Source: Thermoprotei archaeon (lineage in GTDB: Archaea; Thermoproteota; Thermoprotei; QMSL01; B3-G16). Taken from it: a stretch of DNA of 13,905 nucleotides. Where the stretch lies: positions 1 through 13,905 of the forward strand of contig QMSL01000018.1 in NCBI GenBank assembly GCA_003649665.1, in the 5' to 3' direction. Below, piece after piece: positions 7,557 to 13,905 of this stretch (position 1 is its first letter; each line of letters begins with the position of its first letter). Position numbers and translations under genes: made by a program. The notes under the pieces are model-generated. The model was not told the DNA's origin and made no database searches. It saw only the letters and a program-made list of their open reading frames with translations.

Positions 7557-7973
7557 ATGAGCTTTAAGAGACGAGCCTTAAGGAGAATTACAAGGTTTGA
7601 GAACTGGATTCTTGAACGAAAGATCTTATTGACGAGCATAATGCTCTTATTCTTCTTGATCTTCTTGTCCAGTGGCGGATTATTCGTACTTACGGAGGAA
7701 AGGCGTGTATGGGCAATCCCAGTAACCACAAGAGTTGGTACTGTTTATAGGTTTTATTGGCCAGGTAGTGTGATGCTTCAGACACCTAGCGAGCTCATAG
7801 TGGCAGCTATAGCGTACTTTGGAGCACTTATAGGACTTTACATAGTTTATGAGGGGATTAGAAGAACTCAACAAAGCGAGACAGCACATGTAATGGCAAT
7901 ACTAGGTTTACTTCTGATGATTGTCGCCATGATTGTACTATACGTACTACTTTACTCAAAAATAACGGGTTAG
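7557..7973 (+). CDS. Three-helix membrane protein resembling OST3/OST6 membrane region
   Basis: 138 aa. A basic N terminus (K4-R22) precedes three predicted membrane helices at about 24-46, 79-99 and 111-133, with a 30-residue loop of aromatic character (53-70) between the first two. From memory, the order helix - SSGG turn - polar loop ending in a PGS motif (69-71) - SE before helix two - LGLLL helix - terminal YSK resembles the C-terminal membrane part of eukaryotic OST3/OST6 (TUSC3/MAGT1). The thioredoxin domain and first helix are absent. If right, it would be an accessory oligosaccharyltransferase subunit working with AglB, encoded 1.3 kb away. Ribosome-binding site AGGGG precedes the ATG. 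It ends 5 nt before the convergent carS. The gene is clear; the family call is tentative. Confidence 0.6.
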   Translation: MSFKRRALRRITRFENWILERKILLTSIMLLFFLIFLSSGGLFVLTEERRVWAIPVTTRVGTVYRFYWPGSVMLQTPSELIVAAIAYFGALIGLYIVYEGIRRTQQSETAHVMAILGLLLMIVAMIVLYVLLYSKITG

Positions 7974-7978
7974 AACTA

Positions 7979-8494
7979 CTACCATGGAACTTTCTTCAAG
8001 CCTGCCTTGTAGGCAAGATAATTAGTACCTACGTGTAGGAGTGGAGTTATCACAATTAAGGTCAATATGTAGCTCTTAGGAATGGTTATCCCTCCTAGTA
8101 AAACAAAAGCTATCGCTCCTAAAAGGAAGTCAAGTTGATCCAATAATGGAGCGGGAGCCCCACGTGCAAGACCTAAACGCCTTTTTATGAACGAGCCGAA
8201 TAGATCGCCTACCATAGCCCCAAGTGATAGAAGTAAGGCTTGTACTATTATTCCGTAATTATTGATAACTAGGGCTTGAATTATACCAAAAAGAGTACCA
8301 ACTAGGACACCGCCTATGAAGCCTTCGATAGTCTTACCATCTCCAAGTATCCTTTTTCCATCTATAAAGTTTTTACCACGGTCTATAGGAGTTCCTCCTC
8401 CTATCATATGAGATATTACAACAGGCGTTGCGTTTGCTATGTAGGCAGGGAGAATGAACCATAAGCATTTAAGGACTACCTTCAATACGAACAC
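7979..8494 (-). CDS. carS: CDP-archaeol synthase CarS
   Basis: Integral membrane enzyme (171 aa) that activates unsaturated archaeol (2,3-bis-geranylgeranyl-glycerol phosphate) with CTP, giving CDP-archaeol for archaeal polar lipids. Seen: an N-terminal helix ending ILPAYIANATPV (14-25), the cytoplasmic loop DGKRILGDGKTIEGFIGG (45-62), the metal-binding GD (96-97) followed by SFIKRRLGLARG (101-112) and LLDQLDF (117-123), with further membrane helices between and after. The GTG at 8494 gives 26 nt overlap with the upstream ATPase gene. A TTG at 8485 is also possible because GAGGTG stands 6 nt before it. Cotranscribed with the aRadC-like gene. The enzyme family is known; substrate is inferred from it. 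Confidence 0.93.
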   Translation of the reverse strand: MFVLKVVLKCLWFILPAYIANATPVVISHMIGGGTPIDRGKNFIDGKRILGDGKTIEGFIGGVLVGTLFGIIQALVINNYGIIVQALLLSLGAMVGDLFGSFIKRRLGLARGAPAPLLDQLDFLLGAIAFVLLGGITIPKSYILTLIVITPLLHVGTNYLAYKAGLKKVPW

Positions 8495-9158
8495 CTCTTA
8501 AACCATTTCTTGATATAATACATATTGCTTTCATCCCTTCTAACTCCTTAATGAAGTGCTTCTCTACCATAATAGTACGCCTATTTGGGATCTCTGCCTT
8601 CATTATGTGGATTATTATATCGCTCCAGTACTCTATTATCTTTATAGCAACGGGTTCTTCGCCTTCAGGAGTTACCCTAACATCACCTAAAGCTAATAGG
8701 GCTACGTTGTAGTAACGTACTATCTTGTATAGCATTGCCATTATTTGGTTTAGCATTTTATTCAACTTGACATTAACAGCCTTTGTTCCAAGTGCAAGCC
8801 TATAAGGTCTAGTTAAGACATCAATTACTATAAGGCTCACTCTTGGATTCAAAATATACTCAAGTTCAAGAGAGAGGTTATGTAATTCCTGAAAATTCTT
8901 AATAATTATGAAAAGGCCATTAGCTCTTCTCCTCTCATCGAGATATCCCATTATATCTTTAACGCGCCTTGAGGATATCTTTCCTAATGCATCAATGTAT
9001 ATAAATTTCCGATCACTTAACGCCGTTTGACAAGCTATCTGTAGGGCAAGACTGGTCTTTCCAGAACCAACTTCGCCATAGATGAAAGTGAGGAAGCCTA
9101 AAGGGATACCTCCACCTAATATTTTGTCTATTACTGGACATCCCGTGGAGATATACAT
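8469..9158 (-). CDS. RadA paralogue, aRadC-like RecA-fold ATPase
   Basis: 229 aa from the ATG at 9158. Only a RecA ATPase core is present: GCPVIDKILGGGIP near the N terminus, Walker A GEVGSGKT at 28-35, and Walker B SLIVIDV with Asp113. It lacks the helix-hairpin-helix domain and the FxxA polymerisation motif that the RadA of this window has, so it should not be the recombinase itself. Crenarchaea carry such paralogues (aRadC / Sso Ral proteins), thought to modulate RadA or bind single-stranded DNA. A TTG at 9197 would add 13 residues, but that stretch lies in the promoter gap and the family usually starts just before the TGC(P/K)xxD element. The end overlaps carS by 26 nt. Which paralogue group it belongs to is not resolved. 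Confidence 0.8.
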   Translation of the reverse strand: MYISTGCPVIDKILGGGIPLGFLTFIYGEVGSGKTSLALQIACQTALSDRKFIYIDALGKISSRRVKDIMGYLDERRRANGLFIIIKNFQELHNLSLELEYILNPRVSLIVIDVLTRPYRLALGTKAVNVKLNKMLNQIMAMLYKIVRYYNVALLALGDVRVTPEGEEPVAIKIIEYWSDIIIHIMKAEIPNRRTIMVEKHFIKELEGMKAICIISRNGLRGVRIEGSP

Positions 9159-9204
9159 GACTACCGCTAACTTTAATAGTCGATTTAGATATTTCAACTT
9201 AATC
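9159..9204. promoter_or_regulatory. Compact divergent promoter, aRadC-like / YqgF-like pair
   Basis: Only 46 nt separate the two chosen starts. Rightward CTTTAATA at 9171-9178 stands about 30 nt before the GTG at 9205; leftward ATATCTAAAT (9183-9192 on the minus strand) stands about 29 nt before the ATG at 9158. Both spacings fit leaderless or near-leaderless messages, common in crenarchaea. Neither start has an obvious ribosome-binding site, which agrees with this. Confidence 0.42.
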
Positions 9205-9798
9205 GTGGGTACATTAGCGGTAACCGATATAAGGGCATACTATAACGTGATACGCATAAGTAGAATGATAAAGGCTCGTGATTACCTTAACCCCTTAATT
9301 CAACGCTACTCGCTCCCTAACATAACGATGGCGCCATGTTCAGACTCATTAGTTGTCACAAGTGATGATAGTGATATTCGCACATATTATAAGTTCATCT
9401 TAGCGTTAATGGATAAGGTTAAGTTCTCTAAGGTTAAGATAGGGATTGATCCAGGAAAGAAAATAGGAATTGCCGTAATTGGTGATGGGTATTTAATAGA
9501 CCTTAGATCTTTTCTTAATATCAGTGAAGTATTGAGATTCATAAGCGACATAGTAGACCTTTCCGACAGAATCTTAATTAAGATTGGAAATGGAGCAAAT
9601 GGAAGGAAGATAGTTAGCAGCCTGCGGAATATCTTCAAGGATAGAGATCATTCAAAAGTAAGGATAGTTACTGTAGATGAATATGATGCTAGTCATATAG
9701 TAAGCCTTTATGGAATTAAGTTCAAGAAGAGATATGAGGATATGATATCAGCCCTCCAAATAGTGCTGAAGTACGTTCCGTTAGAGGAAGACTTATAG
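9205..9798 (+). CDS. YqgF/RuvX-like RNase H-fold protein, putative nuclease
   Basis: 197 aa from the GTG at 9205. Residues 1-70 look like a small alpha/beta domain (strand LAVTD, helix, strand, then SLVVTSD). From about 77 the order follows the YqgF branch of the RuvC/RNase H fold: KIGIDPGKKIGIAV (D82), a middle strand ILIKIGNGANG, VDEYDASHIV (D158-E159) and YEDMISALQIVLKY (D179). D82, E159 and D179 would be the catalytic acids. Such proteins are Holliday-junction resolvase or RNA nuclease candidates. The frame continues upstream to ATGs at 9157 and 9082, but those lie inside the opposite gene, and the TATA-like spacing favours 9205. Divergent from the aRadC-like gene. Fold assignment is by motif only; activity is inferred. 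Confidence 0.65.
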   Translation: MGTLAVTDIRAYYNVIRISRMIKARDYLNPLIQRYSLPNITMAPCSDSLVVTSDDSDIRTYYKFILALMDKVKFSKVKIGIDPGKKIGIAVIGDGYLIDLRSFLNISEVLRFISDIVDLSDRILIKIGNGANGRKIVSSLRNIFKDRDHSKVRIVTVDEYDASHIVSLYGIKFKKRYEDMISALQIVLKYVPLEEDL

Positions 9799-9833
9799 CT
9801 ATTTCGAGATAGGTATAGTTATAGGTGTTTTTT
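9799..9833 (+). promoter_or_regulatory. Gap before the Clp1-like kinase with ribosome-binding site
   Basis: The 35-nt gap ends in a GGTG at 9824-9827 spaced six thymines from the GTG at 9834. A weak ACTTATAG element at 9791-9798, over the end of the YqgF-like gene, could be a TATA box about 30 nt upstream of a start inside the gap, so the kinase may be both read through and independently transcribed. Confidence 0.35.
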
Positions 9834-11129
9834 GTGAAACAGACATTAACGAAAGGGAAGAGGTATAGGATAGAGGGACCAGCTTACATAATGGTATTAG
9901 AGGGCGAATTACTTGCATTGGGTAAGATACTAAGACCACGCGAATCGTTAGTTGTACCCAAAGCTAAGGCGATGACCATAGAAGTACTAGAAGACTCCAC
10001 GGTAGAGGTAAGGTTAGGGGATGGGGCAAATATCGTAGAGGAAACGGAGGAATTCATACCTCCAGAATGGAAGGAAATAGTTGAGAGGATACTATCTTAT
10101 GAGAAGCCAATAAAGGCAATAATATTAGGAGGAGTAGATAGCGGTAAGTCGACGTTTACAGTATTCCTCGCTAACTCTGCGGCTTCACGAGGCTTGAGGA
10201 CGTACGTAGTAGATTCAGATATAGGACAATCAGATATCGGAGTGCCAACAACAATAGGATTAGGACGAGTTAGACGACCAGTAACCACGCTATCTCAAGT
10301 CAGAATGATCGATGGATATTTCGTAGGTACTGTTAGTCCAGCTCCAGTAATGCATAGAGTACTTGTGGGCACTAGCATCCTTGTTGATAAAGCTGTGGAG
10401 AGATACAAGGCAGACGTAGTAATAGTGAATACTAGTGGATGGGTTACTGATGCCAAGGCACGTGAGCTAAAATGGAATATGATACTTCTGATAAAACCTC
10501 AGGTCGTAGTAGCTCTTGAGAGATCAAACGAACTTGAACCAGTAATACAGTGTCTAAAGGGATTTAAGTGGCTTGAGATAATTAGAGCACCAGCACTTCC
10601 CAGACCTCGTACTCGGTCACGAGAGGAAAGAAGAATGTTAAGAGAGGCTAGCTATAAGCGCTATCTTAGAGAAGCCAAGATAAGAACCTTTAATTTAAAT
10701 AAGGTAGGACTTATGGGAGCTACATTCAGCAATGGAGTGGTCCTTCCTAGGGAGAGACTAATGGAACTACAAGAGATGTTAGGAATAAACATAATTCATG
10801 CAGAGGAGACTCCTGATAGATTACTGATAGTGACAGAGAGACCATTGAAGGGAAGTGTTGCTAAGGCGAAGGAGTTAAGTATGAAGTTTGAAAAGAAGGT
10901 CGATATAATATACAAGGGCTTTGAGAAGGGGATAGTAGTAGGTCTCTGGGATAAGAGTGGACGCTTCTTAGGAATAGGAGTAGTGGATGACATAGATTAT
11001 AAGAATAAGCAGATAAGGGTGTTGACTAGTATCAGGGATGATAGTGAGGTTGGTATGATTCAATTAGGACAAATAAGAATAGATGAGAATGGGCGAGAGA
11101 TAGAGAAGCTAAGTAGTTATGTCCTATAG
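9834..11129 (+). CDS. Clp1/Grc3-family polynucleotide 5'-hydroxyl kinase
   Basis: 431 aa from the GTG at 9834; a GTG at 9825 is in frame but GGTG at 9824-9827, six bases before 9834, looks like the ribosome-binding site. An N-terminal beta domain (about 1-85) precedes a P-loop kinase domain with Walker A GGVDSGKST (counted from 9825, residues 102-110) and the family's DSDIGQSDIG motif shortly after, typical of Clp1, Grc3/Nol9 and archaeal homologues. A C-terminal beta domain follows. Archaeal relatives phosphorylate 5'-OH RNA and DNA ends, which may serve RNA repair or tRNA exon processing. The gene follows the YqgF-like gene by 35 nt and overlaps the convergent xpd end by 13 nt. Biological substrate unknown. 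Confidence 0.88.
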   Translation: MKQTLTKGKRYRIEGPAYIMVLEGELLALGKILRPRESLVVPKAKAMTIEVLEDSTVEVRLGDGANIVEETEEFIPPEWKEIVERILSYEKPIKAIILGGVDSGKSTFTVFLANSAASRGLRTYVVDSDIGQSDIGVPTTIGLGRVRRPVTTLSQVRMIDGYFVGTVSPAPVMHRVLVGTSILVDKAVERYKADVVIVNTSGWVTDAKARELKWNMILLIKPQVVVALERSNELEPVIQCLKGFKWLEIIRAPALPRPRTRSREERRMLREASYKRYLREAKIRTFNLNKVGLMGATFSNGVVLPRERLMELQEMLGINIIHAEETPDRLLIVTERPLKGSVAKAKELSMKFEKKVDIIYKGFEKGIVVGLWDKSGRFLGIGVVDDIDYKNKQIRVLTSIRDDSEVGMIQLGQIRIDENGREIEKLSSYVL

Positions 11130-13054
11130 TTTCTCTTTAACCAAAAAGACCGTATGTGACGTTCAAGTTCTCCCTCCTTATCGTCTACAATCACTATGTT
11201 GCTCCTTATCCACTTAGGCAAGAGGTCTTTACAATTTTTAGATAAAAACCTATAATCCATTAGAACTATAACGCCCTCGTCATCTGGCTTCCTTATAGGT
11301 CTTCCTGCTGCTTGACATGCCTTCTTTATCGCTGGAAGTACGTAGCCAAACAGCCTCCCCTTTCCCGGGAACTTCTTATTGAAATATTTTACTTTCTCCA
11401 TAACAGATGGAGATGGCCTAGCGAAGGGTATTCCAAGTACTACAACTGTTTGCATTTCATTACCAGGAAAGTCCTCACCTTCAGCATTCCTTCCACCCTG
11501 TACGCCTAGAAGGACGGCTCCGCCTTTATTAGCATAGGATTTAAAGCCCTTTATGAGAAGATCATTTTCATAGGATTTCATGTTAGGTGACTCTATGAAA
11601 ACAGGCTTACCTAATTCCCTAACCATATCTAGGAAACCAGCACTAAGTATGCCTTTTATTATATCGTAAGATGCTGCAAAGATGCCCACATTGCCAGGAG
11701 TTTCCTGGATCACCTCACGTAATCTATTAACCATCTTAAGATACATGCTCTTCTTACGCTTCCTGTAATCCGTTGTTATGCCTCGAGTTACTAACACTAA
11801 GATACGCCATGGCTCAAGTTGAAAGCTTACGTTTATCTTTACATAATCCCTTAGGCCTAATAGTTTAGCGTAGTAATCCATTGGCTCGAGCGTTGCAGAC
11901 GCCATTATGGTACAGTAAGATTCCTCTATTAGAGGCGCTACTAGAGGAGCGGGATCTAAAGCTATTATTCCAATCTTTGTTCTTTTACTTCCTTCTTCAC
12001 GATAAAGGAGATATCTCATGTAGTCTTTATCTATTGAGGAAGCCCATCTCTCCAAGAATGAGGCGAGTCTAGCTATGGCGGATCTAGGCAATTTGCCCTC
12101 TGCCATTCTTTTCTCCTTTACCATTTCTCCTGCTTCCTTAAGGACTTCTACGAGAAAGTCAAAGTCTAGCTTAAGGGCCTGTTTGGCTATCCTTAACGGC
12201 AAATCCTTAGGTATTAACGTTTCATTAAACGTCATAAGGGATTCGAGCTTTGATAGGGATGATAAGAGGAGTTTCAGATAAGTGGTAAGCTCATTAGACA
12301 TAAGGTACTTCTTGCTCTCCAGTATGGCGTTGTTTATCGTTTCAATGGATATCTCATCGCTTAGGCTTTCCATAGCGATATCTGGAACATTGTGCGCTTC
12401 GTCAAGGACTAAGATTAACTCATCTAGTGAGGAACCAAGTTGTTTAAGGAATTTAGGAAATACAGCGCTATTGAAGAGATAGACATAGCTACATGCAACG
12501 ACCACAGACTTACGGAGTATTAACTTAGCATATTCATAGGGGCATATGTTCTCCTTTCGAGCAAAGGAGATTATATCCTCGGCTTTAAAGGGTGTGGGAT
12601 TAATTTTTTCAACTAATTCCTCATACTTCTTACGTCTTGAAAGGAAGTTCAGGTAAAACTTACATAATGATTCCTTTCTTAAACTCTCGCATATCTCAAG
12701 AGAAGTCTTATAATCGTCCTGTCTTGCAACTTCACTTACAAGGCACATCTCTGATCTGCCTCTAAGAGCTAGGGCCATTACCTTCTTCCCTTTTTGGGAT
12801 ATAGCTCTCAGCTCCTCAATAACACGTTCATGCTCTTTATGAGTCCTTGCTAGGTACACTAAGCGCAAACCTTCGCTTTGGATTAGGGGAAGAAGCGACG
12901 TCAGTAAGGATATAGTTTTCCCAAATCCGCTCATTGCTTGCAGGAGCACATTATTTCGCTTCTTTACGTTCTCGTATATGAACTTAATGACCTCATCTTG
13001 CTTAGGCCTAAACTTGGTATATGGGAAGTATTCTAGTAGCTCTGGTGGCAACAT
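11117..13054 (-). CDS. xpd: XPD/Rad3-family DNA helicase with 4Fe-4S domain
   Basis: A 5'-to-3' superfamily 2 helicase (645 aa), homologue of the TFIIH subunit XPD, with roles in DNA repair and possibly R-loop or damage processing in archaea. Walker A reads AMSGFGKT (40-47), the DEAH box is at 218-221 and motif VI QAAGRPIR is at 581-588. The iron-sulfur cluster ligands are C104, C122, C131 and C171, between motifs I and II. The Arch-domain region lies between about 230 and 390, and the helicase domain 2 follows. The ATG at 13054 lies in a perfect 14-bp palindrome, and a TATA-like box is just upstream. Length is ordinary for archaeal XPD. Ends tail-to-tail with the Clp1-like gene, sharing 13 nt. 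Confidence 0.96.
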   Translation of the reverse strand: MLPPELLEYFPYTKFRPKQDEVIKFIYENVKKRNNVLLQAMSGFGKTISLLTSLLPLIQSEGLRLVYLARTHKEHERVIEELRAISQKGKKVMALALRGRSEMCLVSEVARQDDYKTSLEICESLRKESLCKFYLNFLSRRKKYEELVEKINPTPFKAEDIISFARKENICPYEYAKLILRKSVVVACSYVYLFNSAVFPKFLKQLGSSLDELILVLDEAHNVPDIAMESLSDEISIETINNAILESKKYLMSNELTTYLKLLLSSLSKLESLMTFNETLIPKDLPLRIAKQALKLDFDFLVEVLKEAGEMVKEKRMAEGKLPRSAIARLASFLERWASSIDKDYMRYLLYREEGSKRTKIGIIALDPAPLVAPLIEESYCTIMASATLEPMDYYAKLLGLRDYVKINVSFQLEPWRILVLVTRGITTDYRKRKKSMYLKMVNRLREVIQETPGNVGIFAASYDIIKGILSAGFLDMVRELGKPVFIESPNMKSYENDLLIKGFKSYANKGGAVLLGVQGGRNAEGEDFPGNEMQTVVVLGIPFARPSPSVMEKVKYFNKKFPGKGRLFGYVLPAIKKACQAAGRPIRKPDDEGVIVLMDYRFLSKNCKDLLPKWIRSNIVIVDDKEGELERHIRSFWLKRNYRT

Positions 13055-13065
13055 GAGATCTCATG
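13052..13065. repeat. Perfect 14-bp palindrome over the xpd start
   Basis: CATGAGATCTCATG reads the same on both strands and contains the xpd start codon at 13052-13054. It lies between the TATA-like box of xpd and its coding sequence, where a dimeric repressor would block initiation. Nothing else about its role can be seen here, and it may be chance. Confidence 0.5.
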
Positions 13066-13114
13066 AAAAACTAAAAAAGCCTGTCTTAAAGCACTATCTT
13101 ACAGGATATAGCGT
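13055..13114. promoter_or_regulatory. Divergent promoter region xpd / ubiD-like gene
   Basis: A 60-nt gap. GTCTTAAAGC at 13083-13092 is TATA-like on both strands. Rightward it is centred about 27 nt before the ATG at 13115, the spacing for a leaderless message. Leftward it is about 33 nt before the xpd ATG, and CTTTTTTAG on the minus strand (13071-13079) is an alternative. No ribosome-binding site precedes the 13115 ATG. Based on spacing alone. Confidence 0.45.
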
Positions 13115-13905
13115 ATGAGGCTTTCACTTGTCATCGATGAGCTCATGAAGAAAGATCTCGTTAATGTGATAGACGAAGAAGTTAATAGTTTAGAAATCAC
13201 GACGATAACTAGGTCATATAAAGGAGAGAAGGTATTATTGTTCACTCGAGTTAAAGGCACAGACATGCCCATCGTGACAAACCTAATAGGCTCTAGAAGG
13301 GTTCTAAAAGAGTTCTTTAATGCTAAGAACGATCATGAGGTATACATGAAACTCATGAAAGCTTGTGAAATGCCGATAAAGTGTAAGGAGATACCATTTA
13401 AGAGCTCGAGTTTTACAAGGAGAATAGGAGCTGATTTAGGCAGATTGCCTCAACTTGTATATTATCCAGAGGATCCAGGGCCATACATAACATCAGGCGT
13501 CCTCATAGCTAAAGGCGTGAAAAGTGGTATCTGTAATGCCTCAATACATAGATTATTAATCCTAGGTAAAGAGCGCATGACGATACGCATAGTACCTAGA
13601 CATCTATGGCAGTTATATAAAGAGGCGGTTAATGAGGGAAGAACATTGCCAGTAGCTATCATCATAGGAACTCATCCCCTAATCTTGATAGCAGCGTCCT
13701 CATCCCCTCCTTTTGGAGTATATGAAGTCGAAGTTGCAAACGCACTAATGAATAACAAACTCGAAATAACAAAATCCCCTAACTATAAGATACCAATTCC
13801 AGCACATGGCGAAATATTGATAGAGGGCGAGATTACAGCTGAGGAAGAGGATGAAGGACCTTTTGTTGATTTGACCGGAACATACGACATAGTACGTAAA
13901 CAGCC
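13115..13905 (+). CDS. ubiD: UbiD-family decarboxylase, probably anhydromevalonate phosphate decarboxylase; 3' end outside the window
   Basis: 263 codons are visible and the frame stays open to the right edge. The family uses prenylated FMN to decarboxylate unsaturated acids. Residues matching prFMN and metal binding in UbiD/Fdc1 enzymes are seen: N141 and R146 five residues apart (CNASIHR), H163 (PRHLW), E233 (HGEI) and E247-G-P-F-V-D252. Asp at 252 rather than Glu is usual in the E. coli UbiD branch, so it is not a defect. In Thermoprotei the ubiquinone pathway is absent, and the homologue in Aeropyrum acts in the archaeal mevalonate pathway on anhydromevalonate 5-phosphate; I infer the same here. 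CarS in the same window uses the end products of that pathway. It needs a UbiX-type flavin prenyltransferase, not seen here. Confidence 0.87.
   Translation, partial: MRLSLVIDELMKKDLVNVIDEEVNSLEITTITRSYKGEKVLLFTRVKGTDMPIVTNLIGSRRVLKEFFNAKNDHEVYMKLMKACEMPIKCKEIPFKSSSFTRRIGADLGRLPQLVYYPEDPGPYITSGVLIAKGVKSGICNASIHRLLILGKERMTIRIVPRHLWQLYKEAVNEGRTLPVAIIIGTHPLILIAASSSPPFGVYEVEVANALMNNKLEITKSPNYKIPIPAHGEILIEGEITAEEEDEGPFVDLTGTYDIVRKQ

Noticed and set aside
9082..9204. Upstream extension of the YqgF-like protein to ATGs at 9082 or 9157
   Set aside because: It would lie antisense over the Walker A region and start of the aRadC-like gene, and the translated residues look unlike a protein start of this family. 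The GTG at 9205 fits the promoter spacing.
11312..12482. Several plus-strand frames inside xpd
   Set aside because: They are antisense of a clear helicase gene with all motifs intact. Translations are low in family-like content and lack good starts.
13854..13871. Asp252 in place of Glu in the UbiD catalytic motif as a sign of inactivation
   Set aside because: The E. coli UbiD branch and archaeal homologues also have Asp here, as I recall them, so it marks the subfamily and not a loss.

Overview
The window looks like a piece of a thermophilic crenarchaeal (Thermoproteota, class Thermoprotei) chromosome. The evidence is the gene content: a PriL/PriS primase, a Gins51-type GINS subunit, ribosomal proteins L44e and S27e, aIF2-alpha, Nop10, AglB, RadA with an aRadC-like paralogue, CDP-archaeol synthase, XPD helicase and a UbiD-family enzyme of archaeal isoprenoid synthesis. 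Codon use is rich in AGA/AGG and ATA, intergenic gaps are a few bases to about 90 bases, and starts carry archaeal TATA-like boxes with either short leaders or apparently none. I cannot name the genus. I see no mobile element, CRISPR array, tRNA or rRNA, and nothing that looks recently acquired.

Bases 1-4048 (+) are one tight replication-to-translation operon: priL (5' end cut by the window) - priS - gins51 - rpl44e - rps27e - aif2a - nop10. Neighbours overlap by 4-11 nt or are separated by 5-8 nt. The first three genes serve priming and CMG-like helicase assembly; the last four serve the ribosome, initiation and rRNA modification.

Bases 4045-7474 (-) hold radA, then a promoter, a 59-residue zinc-ribbon gene, and aglB (oligosaccharyltransferase catalytic subunit). 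Divergent from radA is a 138-residue three-helix membrane protein (7557-7973, +) that resembles the membrane part of OST3/OST6, so it may be an AglB partner.

Bases 7979-9158 (-) hold an aRadC-like RecA-fold ATPase that overlaps carS. Divergent from it (9205-9798, +) is a protein with a YqgF/RuvX-like RNase H fold, followed by a Clp1/Grc3-type RNA 5'-kinase. That kinase ends tail-to-tail, with a 13-nt overlap, against xpd (11117-13054, -). Divergent from xpd, a UbiD-family decarboxylase (probably anhydromevalonate phosphate decarboxylase) runs off the right edge.

Three of the divergent gene pairs are separated by only 46-82 nt and appear to share one AT-rich promoter core. The least described parts are the OST3/6-like protein, the aRadC / YqgF-like divergent pair, and the small zinc-ribbon protein that heads the aglB unit.
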